64,000 bases of DNA, from the NCBI GenBank assembly GCA_018136815.1, contig CM030931.1, forward strand, positions 10,966,612 to 11,030,611. The letters run 5' to 3'. Under the pieces are notes generated by a model that was given only the letters and a program-made list of their open reading frames with translations, did no database searches and was not told the DNA's origin. Below are positions 33,111 through 44,491 of the stretch, one piece after another (positions within the stretch are counted from its first letter, which is position 1; each line of letters starts with the position of its first letter). Source of the stretch: Isochrysis galbana. Lineage: Eukaryota > Haptophyta > Isochrysidales > Isochrysidaceae. The position numbers were made by a program, and so were the translations under genes.

Positions 33111-34343
33111 GACGACTAGTTATGTTCCCGCGGCTTGTGCATTGCGACCAACGAGTGTCAGCGACGTGTGCCATCCAGAGGGGCATGCGGGTTTTGCGCC
33201 ATCTCGCTTCCGGCGCAAGCCCCGCTCCATGCATAGGACTTGCTCTCACTCAATGAAGTCGCCGGGCGCCGTCAAGGTTGGAGCGCGGTGTGAGTCATTG
33301 GCCTCGCCCCCTTCGTACATCAGTACTAGGCGGTCCGCGAGCGACTTGACCACTGTTGATTCTTCCTACCTCAGTTATCTTTTGCATGCATCTTGACCAC
33401 TGTTGAATGCCGACCTTCGACCTCTCGCTGTGATGCACTTGTCTTCCTGCGCCACGCATGTCCATTCCATGGCGCGCGTTCCGAATTGGCTGTCGTACGA
33501 AATGTGCTGCGTTTTGCATGCTGCGAATTCTCAAATGTGACTCACGGCTGGCATGTTGTGCAAATGTGTGTGCTGGACGGTCATGTGAACTGACGCCAAT
33601 GCAAGTCTTCACTTCGTTTCGGGGCAAAGGGCACTTGGCCGACGATACTGCGTTATCGAGCGCTTGTGGCAACTCCCTTTACCTCACAACTGAATAGCAT
33701 ACGGCGAGTGGGATGAGTCGCCATTTGGGCTCCACCTACATTGCAAAGCCATATTTGTCGCAACCCAGCGATGTGCCAGAGATTGTTTGCGTTCTTGTCT
33801 GTTACTTCTCGTCTTTGTTCCTATCCTTCTTCCCAGCGGACGCATTTGTGACTCCTCTCATCTTGTGTGCTGCAATTCTTTATCTGACTACACAGTCTTG
33901 AGCACCGGTTGGTGCTTCTTCTATTATTTCATGATGTCATTATTGTCGTGTGCTCATGGGCCGTGGCGTTGATGTTGGTCTTGTCGCACATTGTCCCGGG
34001 CGGTGCCTGCTTGCTTGCCCTATGTGCTGTATGTTCTTCGTCCGCGGAAACAAACATTGTCAGCCTGCATTACAGCATTAAAAATTTATGATATGCTCGC
34101 CTCACGCGTGGCCCTGCTGGGCCCGTTCCCGTTCCGCTACACTATGGTGAAAGGAGAGCGGGGCACCGAGAACTGTGGGCGCTCCAGCCGGTGCAAGCCA
34201 AGAGTTCTCTCGTTCTCCCCACGACCGACTTCTCTCTCTCATTTCTGTGGGCTTTTTCCATGGCCGTCAGGTAATCTGCAATCTTTCCCCCGTATGACGT
34301 CAACAACTCGATACCGGCATTATGTATTATGTAGTACATAATG
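33111..34343. other. Gene-free spacer
   Basis: Only short open frames are present, including a 62-residue one (33713-33901) with two hydrophobic stretches that has no other support. I see no repeat shared with the rest of the window. Confidence 0.45.
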
Positions 34344-35301
34344 TAGGGCGGTCAAACAGGGCTTTTAACTTCTAAGGATGAAAATTCACCAAGACACAAG
34401 ACAAGATTGTGTTGTATCCAGGCCTCCTGGCATGAATATTTCGGCATGAGTACGTGCCTTCTTCGTTATCCGTTATATACCGTCTTCTAAAAAAAAACAT
34501 TCTTGAAGGTGCCCGCTAAGCTACTAGTGACGCGCTCTCTCCCGCGCTCCCGCTACCATCGCCATCGCCTATACCCCTACCTCTGCACCCCCGCCCGCTC
34601 CCCCCCTCGTTCCTTTTTCTTCGGTTTTGGGGGGTCGGCCCATGTACACTACTTTGGGCCTAGCGCTTGGGGGAGGGGAGGGGCAGGCTTCTTGCATTTG
34701 TACTGCGCCTGTCTCGGGTCCATCTCACATCTCATCCCAGTGTGGGGGCCGGGCCTTTCGGCCTTCCCCATCGGGTTCCTCCCGTGGAGGCATATTGCCC
34801 GTTGTTATCCCTGGTCGCTGGGTCCGGTGTTGTTTTGCTGATGTATTATATGTTTTATGTTGAGGCGCTCTAGTACCGCTACGAGTTTACTACTTGGAAC
34901 TAAATCGTTGTCGTCGTTTGTTTCGTAAATTGGGCGGAATTCGTTGACATCTATACGTTTCTTGGGCTGGCGGCCCATGTCTGCTTTGGCTCTTCTCGAT
35001 GCGTCCGTGTTGTTTCCGTAGAGCGCCGCTTTGCACAACGTCGCGGGAAAGTCGGCGACTACTTCCGGTAGTGGAGCCGTCCATGGGGCGAATGGGTCCA
35101 CGAGCGGTGAGGGCACCTCTCGTGTGTCTTCTTGCGACGGCCAGAGGCCTCAAATCGGGTATTTTTCGAAAATTTTGCCAGAAGACCCCCGGTTTTTTTT
35201 TGCTGATATCCCATACCGGAACCTATAGGGAGCTTATTTAGGCCTTCGTTTGCCCATTACAGATGGTGCCCTTCGCACCCCCCTAGTGAGTGACCGGGCT
35301 A
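34344..35301 (-). mobile_element. Retroelement 3' half with inverted TAGGGCGGTCA-type ends
   Basis: The left end is TAGGGCGGTCAAACAGGG. The right end, read inward, is TAGCCCGGTCACTCACTA. Inside, on minus, is an ORF2 C-terminus (34805-35116, GRQPKKRIDVNEFRPIY and LVPSSKLVAVLERL) and a 3' UTR down to a CTTCAAGAATG plus T-run tail at about 34490. The right part 35154-35300 includes an AT-rich stretch. The ORF2 piece is truncated and lacks RT motifs. Confidence 0.55.
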
Positions 35302-36200
35302 GAATTTATGATTGGGAGATCTACCCAGCTACCCAGCTACCCAGGCCTGGGAGGGGTCCCATTTCACATCAGGAGGCCCCCTATCCCCTATGGCCCTCCT
35401 AGTGCCCTTAGGGGCTTAGGGGCTCCCAATATAGCCATATGTACATATGTACTAAAAACGTCCCGACCGTCCGCCTCGCGGACTAGGCACCTACTAGGGT
35501 TAAGGAAAGAAATGCAGGAAACAGAACTGGGCCCCTCGCGTTCAGATTCCCCCCCCCTTTTGCATTTCTTCCTCTTTCGACGGAACGCGACCTTTGTTCA
35601 CGCGCGGACGCAACGCTCACTGCCTCGGCAGTTTCCACTTCTAAGGGTATAAACTGTCTCCCCCCTCCTTGGCGCCAACCGTCTCCCCCCTCCCCCTTCC
35701 CCCCTTCTCATTCTTTTCTTCGCGCCAACCGTTGCCAGGCCCGCGGCCAGCAACAACTTCCACCTGCTCGCCCCCCCCGCCCCCCCCCCCCGCCCCCCCC
35801 CCCCCCCCCCCCCCGCCCCCCCCCCCCCCCGCCCCTCCCCCCCGCCCCGCTCCCCCCCCTTCTCGCCCCACGCCCCTCCCACGCCTCCCCCCTCCCCCAC
35901 TCTTCCTCTCCCCCACCCCGTTTCTTTCTCTCTCTCTCTCTCACTCACCCACTCTCTTCTCCCCACCCCGCCCAACCCCCCACAGCAGGTGTGACTCCCC
36001 CCTTCCCCCTCTCAGCCCCCTCTCCCTCTTTCCTCCCCCACTTCTCGTCCACCGAGCCGCCGGTCCGCCCATCGCCCATACTCATCAATCACTTCCCTCG
36101 CCCCCCGCCCCTCACCTGCCCCGCCCCCGCCTCGCCCTGACTGCCTCCCTTCCCCTTCTGTCTGCGCCAGGTTTCCCCCCGCTCTCTCCTCCCGTCTGTC
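35302..36200 (+). promoter_or_regulatory. Upstream region of beta-tubulin with long C tract
   Basis: 35575-35592 carries the GGTCGCGTTCCGTCGAAA motif on minus. 35640-36200 is almost pure C/T, including C runs interrupted by single G at 35764-35850 and a CT repeat at 35925. It leads directly to the tubulin ATG. Tandem CTACCCAG is at 35331-35346. Confidence 0.45.
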
Positions 36201-37535
36201 ATGCGTGAGATTGTCTCCATCCAGGGCGGCCAGTGCGGCAACCAGATCGGCGCTAAGTTCTGGGAGGTCGTCTCTGATGAGCATGGCATCGACCCGACCG
36301 GCACCTACCATGGTGATTCTGATCTGCAGCTCGAGCGCATCAACGTCTACTACAACGAGGCAACTGGTGGCCGCTACGTCCCGCGTGCTATCCTGATGGA
36401 CCTCGAGCCGGGCACCATGGACTCGGTCCGCTCGGGTCCTTTCGGACAGATTTTCCGTCCGGACAACTTCGTCTTTGGCCAGTCGGGCGCAGGCAACAAC
36501 TGGGCCAAGGGCCACTACACTGAGGGCGCCGAGCTGATCGATGCCGTCCTCGATGTTGTCCGTAAGGAGGCTGAGGGCTGTGATTGCCTCCAGGGCTTCA
36601 CCCTCTCGCACTCGCTCGGTGGTGGAACCGGTTCTGGCATGGGCACCCTTCTCATCTCCAAGATCCGCGAGGAGTATCCGGACCGCGTGATGTGCACCTA
36701 CTCTGTCTTCCCGTCCCCCAAGGTTTCGGACACTGTTGTTGAGCCCTACAACTGCGTCCTCTCGATCCACCAGCTCGTAGAGAACTCGGACGAGTCGCTC
36801 CTCATCGACAACGAGGCGCTGTACGATATCTGCTTCCGTACCCTCAAGCTCACCACGCCTACCTTCGGTGACTTGAACCACCTCGTCGCTGCTGTCATGT
36901 CGGCGTCCACTTGCTGCCTCCGTTTCCCGGGTCAGCTCAACTGTGACCTCCGCAAGCTGGCTGTCAACATGATTCCCTTCCCCCGTCTCCACTTCTTCAT
37001 GGTCGGTTTCGCTCCGCTCACCTCGCGTGGTTCTCAGCAGTACCGCTCGCTTACCGTGCCGGAGCTCACCCAGCAGATGTTCGACGCCAAGAACATGATG
37101 GCCGCAGCCGACCCTCGCCACGGCCGCTACCTCACTTGCACTGCGCTCTTCCGTGGCCGCATGTCCACGAAGGAGGTCGATGAGCAGATGCTGAACGTTC
37201 AGAACAAGAACTCGTCGTACTTCGTCGAGTGGATTCCCAACAACATGAAGTGTGCCATTTGCGACATCCCTCCGAAGGGCCTCAAGATGTCCGTCGGCTT
37301 CATGGGCAACTCGACCTGCATGCAAGAGGTCATGAAGCGCGTTGCAGAACAGTTCACCGCCATGTTCCGCCGCAAGGCCTTCCTCCACTGGTACACCGGT
37401 GAGGGCATGGACGAGATGGAGTTCACCGAGGCCGAGTCCAACATGAACGATCTTGTCTCCGAGTACCAGCAATACCAGGACGCCTCCGCTGAGGAGGAGG
37501 GCGAGTACGAGGAGGAGGGCGGCGAGGAGTACTAG
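36201..37535 (+). CDS. TUBB: Beta-tubulin
   Basis: The 444-residue protein has no intron. It starts with the MREI autoregulation tetrapeptide and [15 protein letters not shown]. It carries the tubulin GTP-binding signature [12 protein letters not shown] at about residue 140 and the beta-type [17 protein letters not shown]. It ends with an acidic tail ([14 protein letters not shown]) that takes polyglutamylation and similar marks. It pairs with alpha-tubulin in cytoplasmic and axonemal microtubules. Codon use is strongly biased to C/G at third positions, as in a highly expressed gene. Nothing is missing. Confidence 0.98.
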   Translation: MREIVSIQGGQCGNQIGAKFWEVVSDEHGIDPTGTYHGDSDLQLERINVYYNEATGGRYVPRAILMDLEPGTMDSVRSGPFGQIFRPDNFVFGQSGAGNNWAKGHYTEGAELIDAVLDVVRKEAEGCDCLQGFTLSHSLGGGTGSGMGTLLISKIREEYPDRVMCTYSVFPSPKVSDTVVEPYNCVLSIHQLVENSDESLLIDNEALYDICFRTLKLTTPTFGDLNHLVAAVMSASTCCLRFPGQLNCDLRKLAVNMIPFPRLHFFMVGFAPLTSRGSQQYRSLTVPELTQQMFDAKNMMAAADPRHGRYLTCTALFRGRMSTKEVDEQMLNVQNKNSSYFVEWIPNNMKCAICDIPPKGLKMSVGFMGNSTCMQEVMKRVAEQFTAMFRRKAFLHWYTGEGMDEMEFTEAESNMNDLVSEYQQYQDASAEEEGEYEEEGGEEY

Positions 37536-37802
37536 ACGCGCCTGTTAACCCTCTTGCAACCGCTTCCCCTGGGTGGATTGTGGAGTCATGTGCAGGCTGG
37601 CGGCGCTGTAGTCTCGCTAGTTGCCGCGTGCCAACACTTAGACCAAAGAATGGTCGCACTACCTCCGTTCCGAAATTAAGAGGTGAGGGGCCACTTGGGA
37701 CTGGACGTAGCAAAGGCCACCTAGCGCTAGTGTTGGCTCTCCGCTCAAAGCGCTAGGCCGTGGGAAGGACACGAATGAAAAATAAATGTCACTGAAAGTA
37801 CA
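37536..37802. repeat. 3' flank with one mariner-type end
   Basis: 37661-37690 (CTACCTCCGTTCCGAAATTA) matches the end of the MITE at 15706, but no partner end is found nearby. Confidence 0.5.
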
Positions 37803-37900
37803 ACTAAGTCTATACTTGGTCGCCATGGAGCGCGCCGACGCTCCCCTACTCCCCGATGGAGAGTGGTGAGAAACGAGACCCGTTCGCGGCTTAGCGCTTA
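37803..37900 (+). mobile_element. MERA head with 5' hairpin, short
   Basis: The hairpin ACTAAGT-CTAT-ACTTGGT (37803-37820, one G-U pair) is 4 nt before ATGGAGCGCGCCGACGC (37825). The frame is cut after about 10 codons by sequence from module Y (GGTGAGAAACGAGACCCG). Confidence 0.5.
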
Positions 37901-37904
37901 GGCT

Positions 37905-38075
37905 GTACGTGATTCCAGCCTAGTCATAGAATTTCCCAGACTGGTAGGTCCAAGTCATACCATCAGCTGGACTAGGCTAGTCTAGTCATACCTATCCTGC
38001 GGACTAGGACTCGTAGTCCACTCCGAGGGCCGTGACTAGGATTTCATAGTCGGACTATAGTCTATAGTCTCCATA
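37905..38075. repeat. Cluster of CTAGTC/GACTAG motifs
   Basis: About ten copies of CTAGTC, GACTAG or close variants in both orientations occur in 170 bases, a layout seen at hAT subterminal regions. No clear terminal repeat was found. Confidence 0.4.
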
Positions 38076-38265
38076 AGTATAAATAAGCTTGCATAGATTT
38101 TTGCAAAAAAAGGCTGCAGCCTCCTCAGAGCCCCCGTGAAGGTGTAATCTGAGGAGAAAGAATCTTGAGTCACCCAAGGGGGGACTCGAACCGCACACCC
38201 CAGCCATGCGACTGGCGAGAGCTCCCCCCAGCGCGCCATCAACGGTCTGCTGTTCGCCGTGCTAG
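38045..38265 (-). mobile_element. tRNA-derived SINE candidate
   Basis: On minus, a perfect pol III B box GGTTCGAGTCC (38192-38182) lies about 47 nt after an A-box-like TGGCGCGCTGGGG (38239-38227), the spacing found in tRNAs. A cloverleaf cannot be closed well, and the sequence continues into an unrelated 3' body and T-rich stretch, so a SINE or tRNA relic fits better than a working tRNA. Confidence 0.45.
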
Positions 38266-38442
38266 AAACCCAGTTGCTCCGTCAGGTGTCAGGTCGTCAG
38301 GTCTCGGCGACCTTACACCTCATATCAGGACCAAATATCAGGTCCTCATATCAGATTACTAATGTTATAATATGGTAGTGTAATAATAGTAATGAGATCT
38401 AACTAATGGCTAACTAATGGTGTTATTTAGTATTAGTACAGA

Positions 38443-38530
38443 TAGGGCGGTCACTCACTCTTTTTAACCACTATTTTCCGCCTCCCCTGGGTGTCCAAGG
38501 ATTCCGCAGGGTCCCCCCCTACCTGCCCCG
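38443..38530 (+). repeat. GGTCACTCACT element terminus
   Basis: TAGGGCGGTCACTCACTC followed by TTTTTAACCACTATTTTC matches 27832-27925 and links the two terminus variants, since it carries the TAGGGCGGTCA start with the CTCACTC continuation. Confidence 0.6.
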
Positions 38531-38671
38531 GCAACCGTCTCCCCCCCCCACGAACCCCCTCCCGCCCCACGAAAGGCAATGGCGTCGGTGAGTGACCCCC
38601 CTCCCTTCCCCCGGGCGTGGCGGTCTATTTTGGGAGAATGACACGGTCGCCCACGGGAGGGAATCAGAGAA

Positions 38672-39440
38672 ATGAATAAGGGGCGCATCACTATAAGAAA
38701 CGCGGAGCTTCCGCGAAGGGCAATCGCCCGCGATCGGCCGAAGAATGGCCTGGAGGTAGTGGGCATGGTGAGCCCACACCTCTCGCGAGCAGTGTGGGGG
38801 GCCACTGGTAGGGAGCACGCGGGGTCTTGAGGGTGGCACACATCCACACTGACCCATCCTCGCCCCACGCGCTGCAGGAATGCCTTGATTCGCTTGCGCT
38901 CGAGCCCCACTGCTTTGGCTCGCTTGACGTTGGCAAGCGCTGGCTCGGACGCCCGGAGGTGCAACTCTTCCTGGGGGCCGTATAGCGCAATGAGCCGGTC
39001 GCGCCCGGGGCGTTCGAGGACGCAAAACCCGAAGGCGGACTGGCCTGGGCCCACGCGTTTGCGCTACATGCGCATGCGAGGGCTGCAGCAGGAGCAGCCA
39101 GGGTGGAGCATCGCGCGGCAGAGTTCACAAACGCAGCTGTGATACTCTACCGCGCGATCCTCTGTCTATCAACCTCAGCAGGAGTCAGCGCTCGCAGCGG
39201 CGAGGAACGTTCTTCCCCTGCGGAGAAGGCCTGCGCGCTACGCATCGAGCGAGCGTGCAAGGCCCATCTGCAGGCTCGGAGGCAAGCAGAGCGACGCATG
39301 GCGAGGTGGGTTGGCTCAGATGAGGCGCACCTTGCAGCGGCGAGGGAGGCGACCGCCCACGCGCTCGCTCTCACCGATGAGAAGGAAGCCGTCATGCACG
39401 CGGCGCAGCGCGGATGGCGCAGCGCGGGTGTTGGCGGGTG
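38672..39440 (+). pseudogene. Decayed or atypical helical-repeat gene, in-frame TAG
   Basis: A plausible model starts at ATG 38672 and runs to a GTGAGC donor after 38767. It resumes at 38878 after CGCTGCAG and reads ECLDSLALEPHCFGSLDVG and KRWLGRPE, then meets TAG at 38983-38985. The same frame continues with APGAFEDAKPEGGLAWAH, then HRAAEFTNAAVILYRAIL and ACALRIERACKAHLQARR, an Ala/Arg/Glu helical protein that loosely recalls TPR or MIT helices. Either the gene is dead, or a 27-nt stretch from GTGCAACT to CCGTATAG is removed, which would drop the stop in frame. The 3' end is undefined. Family not recognised. Confidence 0.35.
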
Positions 39441-40265
39441 GCTTCTTCTTATCAGACCCTCATCACGTCCGCACCAGTGTTGGCTGCGCCGCCTCGCAAA
39501 TAAGTTTAATTTGCTATCTCCCCTGCGTTTCTTTATCTGCTTCAGGGGGCAATTAGGTTTAATTTGCGACCTCTTCGTATCTCTCCCTGAGGCACATCGC
39601 ACTCCTTTCGTCTTATTCGGTAGGTCTCTTGGAATCCTGCGCGGCAGGATTGCCCCTCGTTTCCGTTATGGTGCGATTCCCCTTCCAGACGGGATCGCCG
39701 ACAGATCGCCTTCTGATCGTCGTCCGTCGTTGTCTGGCCGGAGTGTTTGGGTTTGATTTCAGTCGAGTTATGTGAGAAAGTCGTGGGGCGAGAGTCGGGG
39801 TGTTTTCCTGGGTGTCTCTGTCCGTCGTCCTGTCATCAGTCGTCATCCGTCGTCGCTCTCGCTCTCGTCGCTCTCGCTCTCGTAACACTCGTACCCAACA
39901 AACTCGCCTCGCCTCGCCAGCCCCTGCCATCACAGCCCTCCTCACACTCACCCTCGCCTCTCGCCGCTCGTTTCATGTCGCTCTCGCCGCCGTCCTCGCC
40001 CTCGCCCAAGCCCGCCTGCCCGCCTTCCTCTGCTGACGGGCTTCAGCCCGTCAGCGTCTCTGAAGTCGTCTCCTCCGCCGCGCCTGCCGCCGGTATGCCT
40101 CCTTCCTCATTGCCCTCAGGCCCTATGGGCCATCCCAATTCGTCAGGATTGCTTCGTACGCGAGGACCGTGCACTTGTACAACTTCTTCTTGTCGCTCGC
40201 AGAGCACGAATCCCAATTATTTAGGTGCATATAATTGCCTATTGACCCCTAGCAGCAACGCTTAG
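39441..40265 (+). mobile_element. Retroelement family B leader and head, truncated
   Basis: A leader with CGTCGCTCTCGCTCTCGT repeats precedes ATG 39975 (MSLSPPSSPSPKPACPP). This matches the MSAPSSRSPSPKPVLPP heads at 46833 (-) and 57536 (-). A SADGLQPVSVSEVVSS block is shared, in another frame, with the 3' part of the ORF at 4056-4150. It is cut after about 95 codons. Confidence 0.55.
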
Positions 40266-40753
40266 CCCCTAACTTGGACAATCTTCCCACGTTCTCACAG
40301 GCGAGATCAGCCTTGCGCTCTGAGCAGGGGCTGGCCGGCTCGCGCGGAGCAAATAGTAGCGTTAGCAAGCACAAGTGAGTGAGAGTGAAAGTAGGTGACT
40401 GGGGCCCACGTGCATACCACACAACAGCCCTTCACCTTTAGCACATGAGCGCGCTAAGCTACGCGCGCTCACACCGTATTGCCAGGCTGATTGTAACTGG
40501 CGATACAACTGTAGATGCGCAATATGTGCTATGCGAATCAATGCCAATCAATGCTTCGCTGAGATTGGCGTCGGCGACGTGGCCATTATATGAGGCCATG
40601 CTTCCGCGCGGAGCACGCTGCATGCCCGAGTCTTGAGCACACATAAAATATCACCATTGATAGTTGCAAATGCAACATTTGCGACGGTGGCTACGGCCAT
40701 TATTGAGGGATGCCGTCGCTGCCACGTGGCACCCGGCGCACTCACACCCAAAA
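40266..40753. other. Gene-free spacer
   Basis: Nothing coding is supported between the family B head and the 3' end of the ABC1 kinase gene. Confidence 0.5.
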
Positions 40754-43327
40754 TCACGACCGGCCGCCGAGTCGCACATACGTCTGGTCGAGCGCCTCAA
40801 GCACAAACATCCTACCGATGGTAGGTATGCTGTCGCGGCGCTCCCACGCCTTCCTCAGCAGGGCACGCGCAAGTGCGATCGCCTCGGCATTCGCCGCACT
40901 TTGCCCATCTGTCGTTAGTCCAGTTGCCGGCGCGGTGCCCACCATGCTCGCACCCAGCTCGACTAGCTTGGCAGCAGCCTCGAGCGCCTGGCGGTCGCGC
41001 TCATCGTTCTCAATGAACTTTGACGAGCGAAAAATGCCAAGCGGGTCTACCACGACGCCGAGCAGCGAGCGATTATCCGGTCCAATCGTCGGTGAGCGCG
41101 AGCGCGCCTGCGCCCAGAGTTCGCGCGAGCCCGCGGCGACGATGAGAGTGAGCTGCTCGATCACGAGCTTTTGAAGAGGCGATGGCGTCTCGAGGACATC
41201 AAGCAAGGCGTCCGCAGCGGCCGCGACATCCAGCGGGGCTGGCTCGGCAACGTTGGCGCCCGGCCCGGAAATGGCGGCGTTAGTCGTTACCGCATATTTA
41301 CGCGCCCCCTTCAGGAGTGTCTCTACGCGTTTGGGTGAAAGCACACGGCCTGCCCGATCTTCCTTGCTTTCACCAAAAACAAATGTTTCAAGTGCGCCCG
41401 CTGTGCGCGGGGAGGGATCCGTCATGATGCGTCGTGAAATGTACGGCAGCGTCTCCTTTACGATGGAGTAGTTGGGGTCAGAGGAGAGCCCGATGCCTTC
41501 CAGGACAGAGAAGGACTTGGCAATGTATGCGAAGTAGGGTGGAATCTGGAAGAGGCCGTTCTCAGTCTCAGCGGTCAGCTCTTGCACACGGGAGAAAAGC
41601 GCGGGCACATCGAGCTTTGCCGCCCCACCACCTGAGTTCCACGTCGAGTAGACGTATGTGAGATAGTCGACCACGCCGGAAGACTCTATGTCTTTCTCTC
41701 CGCCCTCAGGGACGAAGCCGAGTTTGACGAGGTCAGACGGTACCTGTAGACGGGTGCAAACATCAAGCGCTTGAACTCAACTAACGAACACCGACTGTCT
41801 TGCGGGATCAGCTTGCAGGAGTGGATGAGAGTAGAGACTGAATCCACGCGCGACGCGTGTGGATGCACTGCTTACCTTGGCGTAATCCTCGGCGGTCAGG
41901 TGCGCGACGTGCTCGATGAGCGTAAGCTGGAGCTCGGCATCGATCGTGGTAACGAGGCCCCAATCAAGGATGCACAGCCGGCCATCAGGTGTACGCAAGA
42001 GGTTGCCCGGATGCGGGTCGCAGTGGAGGACGCCGTCGGCGAGCATCATCTCCAGGTAGGTCGACATGGCGAGAGAGCACAACCGAGGGACGTCATGCTG
42101 AGCCGAGGTGCGGTCGAGCCTCTCGCCCTCGACCCACTCCGTCGTCAGCACTGGCCCGCTGCTCAGCTCTGGCAAGGCACGCGGCGCGAACACAGAGCCG
42201 TTGAGCGCGCCAGTGCCCACGCGCTCGTTGAAGCGCTCGGCATTGCGCGCCTCGGCCGAGTAATCAAGCTCATCCACGAATCCCTTGCCCCACGCGTCGG
42301 CAGTGCCCTGAAGATCACCTGGGACGCCGAAAAGCGATGCGAGAGGTGCAAGCACGTCGCGGATGAGCAACATGTCAAGAGCAATTTGCCGAATCATCCG
42401 TGGACGCTGCACCTTGACAGCAACGGCCCGCCCGTCGGCGGTCTTCCCCTTGTACACCTGGCCGAGAGACGCGGCGGCGATCGGTGAGGCAGTGAGCGAA
42501 GCCATCAGCGCCTTGGCCTGCGGGCTCGAGCCCAGCGCATCGGCGATCATTGAGCGTGCCTCTTCCGACGGAAAGGGGGCGACCTGGTCTTGGAGCGATG
42601 TGAGGCCACGGATGTAAGCCGGTGGCAAGAGATCAGTGCGGATCGAGGCAGACTGGCCAGCCTTGATAAAAGTGGGGCCAAGAGCCGTTAGAACGCGCGC
42701 GAGCTCGAGTGCGCGCGCGTCTGCGTTGATGCGCAGCGTCTCACGACCTGCCAGCCAGTCGCTCAGCAGTGTCGTGCCAAAGCCACCCGAGCGGACGAGC
42801 AGCTCTAGAGCGCGCGCCGCAACCTCAATGGGACGCGTGGAGAAGTAGCGGCGGGCGGAATCTGGATCGTACTTGCCGGCCGGGTACGGAGCGTCACCCG
42901 CAGACGCAATCTCGCGCGCCAGCTCGAGCAGGAAGAGCGCGCCGCCAACAACCGCCACCTGGCTGCTTGTGTCAGCCCCATAGAGCGCGACCTGCAGAGC
43001 ATCCTGCTCACGGAAGATAGGCTCCAAAAGGGGCGTGATGGAGTCGGGCGGTTGTGGGAGCCCTGAGAGCGCTGCCTCCACAGCCGCGCGCGCGCCCTGG
43101 AGCCGTGGAGCCAGAGAAGAGGAGAGAGAAGAGGAGAGAGAAGAGAGTGAAGAGGAAAGAGAGGAGAGCGAGGCGGGAAGAGAGAAGGAGGAGGAGGAGA
43201 GCGCGTCGAGAGGTGGGGGTGGCCATTGCAGCTCGAGCCGTGTGGCTGCACGCGCTGGTGCATAGCCCCTCCCCACCGTTGGCCCCGGCAGCAGCGTGCA
43301 GGGGAGGAGGAGGAGGCAGAGGGGCAT
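40754..43327 (-). CDS. ABC1/UbiB-type atypical kinase, probably plastid-targeted (ABC1K)
   Basis: Two exons, 43327-41876 and 41743-40754, are joined by a 132-nt GTAAGC...TCTACAG intron in phase 0, giving 813 residues. The family marks are in order: the N-terminal KxGQ block PTFIKAGQSASIRTDLLP, the Ala-rich loop AAASLGQVYKGK, the lysine in VAVKVQRP, DELDYSAEARNAERF, the catalytic HCDPHPGNLL and the metal site as ILDWGL, where most members have LDFG. ABC1 kinases regulate prenylquinone metabolism and plastoglobule or mitochondrial function. The start MPLCLLLLPCTLLPG is a signal peptide, followed by a basic and then Ser/Leu-rich stretch, so plastid import is likely. The C-terminal 330 residues are helical and typical of plastid ABC1K proteins. 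The frame is open upstream through a CT repeat, but the ATG at 43327 starts the signal peptide. Confidence 0.9.
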
Positions 43328-43607
43328 CCCGGGCCCCGGTGGAGAGAGGAAGGTGGTAGGTGCTGAGAGTAGGGGAGAGAGGGGAGAGAGTTTAAGAGAC
43401 GACGTGCCCTCCCAGTGATATGATGAAAGAGAAGGCTTTTGATATGAATGTCTAAGGGGTGCTGTGCTGGGGGGCGGTTCTCTTGTGGCAGGAAAAAGTA
43501 TGGCACATGTGCGGAAAGAGAGAGATGAAGACTTGCGATTCACACGATTTTGAAGAACTTTATAGAAGAGAAGAAGATGTTGGATCTTCAGCGGAGCATC
43601 AGAGGAG

Positions 43608-43668
<61 letters not shown>

Positions 43669-43875
43669 GGGGGGCGGGAAGACGAACCACCAGAGGGAGG
43701 ATAGCTTCATTAGGTATGTTGCGAGGATTACCTCATATGGCAAAAAATCTTGCCGATCATGCGCCCAGAATTTTGCTTCTCCTCTCTCTTCTTCTTACTT
43801 GCACGGGCTTCTTAGACTGTTCTCTACAGGTAGTCCGACAAAAATGAAAAAGAGAGGTGAAGGGATCTAAAGGAG

Positions 43876-43929
<54 letters not shown>

Positions 43930-44025
43930 AACAGAGAGAGAAACAGAGAGAGAAATAGATAAGAGAGAGAGAGAGAGAGAAACAGAGAGCGAGGGAGGGA
44001 GGGAGAAAGAGAGAGGGAGAGAGAG

Positions 44026-44063
<38 letters not shown>

Positions 44064-44491
44064 AGAGCGAATCTCGCGGCCGCAGCCACCGAAACGTTCG
44101 TGGAGCTTTCCCATCTCTCTCGACGTCCGTCTCCGTCCGCCTTTCTTGGCCGCCCTTTTTTACTGTTGACTACTCTACCTACTTTTACACGAGAGCAGCA
44201 GAGCCAGCACTGCTATGGTCAAGGCTACATACAGAATGTACGTACGGGGGGTTGGGGTTGGCTAGGTCACATAACATTCTTTTAACGTACCTGATCGCAT
44301 TGGCACGCGCTTTCCGATCCGGGACATGCTCTCGTCCCTCGTCCCGCGTTGAGCATGGGCGGATGCTGGCCTTGGTTGAGCCAGAGTACAGTGTCAACAA
44401 CACAAGCAACACTCGGCGCCTTTGACCGCACTTGCCATTATTTATGACGAGTCTGGCCCCACGGGCATCTTCCACGTCGACACAGCATTGT
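43328..44491. repeat. GA microsatellites upstream of the ABC1 kinase gene
   Basis: GA tracts are at 43611-43664 and 43876-44067; on the minus strand these are CT-rich, like the 5' tracts of other genes. 44100-44491 is the 3' flank of the next gene. No coding region is supported. Confidence 0.6.

Noticed and set aside
33713..33901. 62-residue hydrophobic peptide
   Set aside because: Short, isolated, and in a stretch with no other coding signal.
38165..38265. Functional tRNA gene on minus
   Set aside because: The B box is perfect, but the T stem and acceptor stem do not pair; a SINE or relic fits better.
38464..39054. 196-residue minus-strand frame
   Set aside because: It is the shadow of the plus-strand exon model at 38878-39440, which has matching splice sites.
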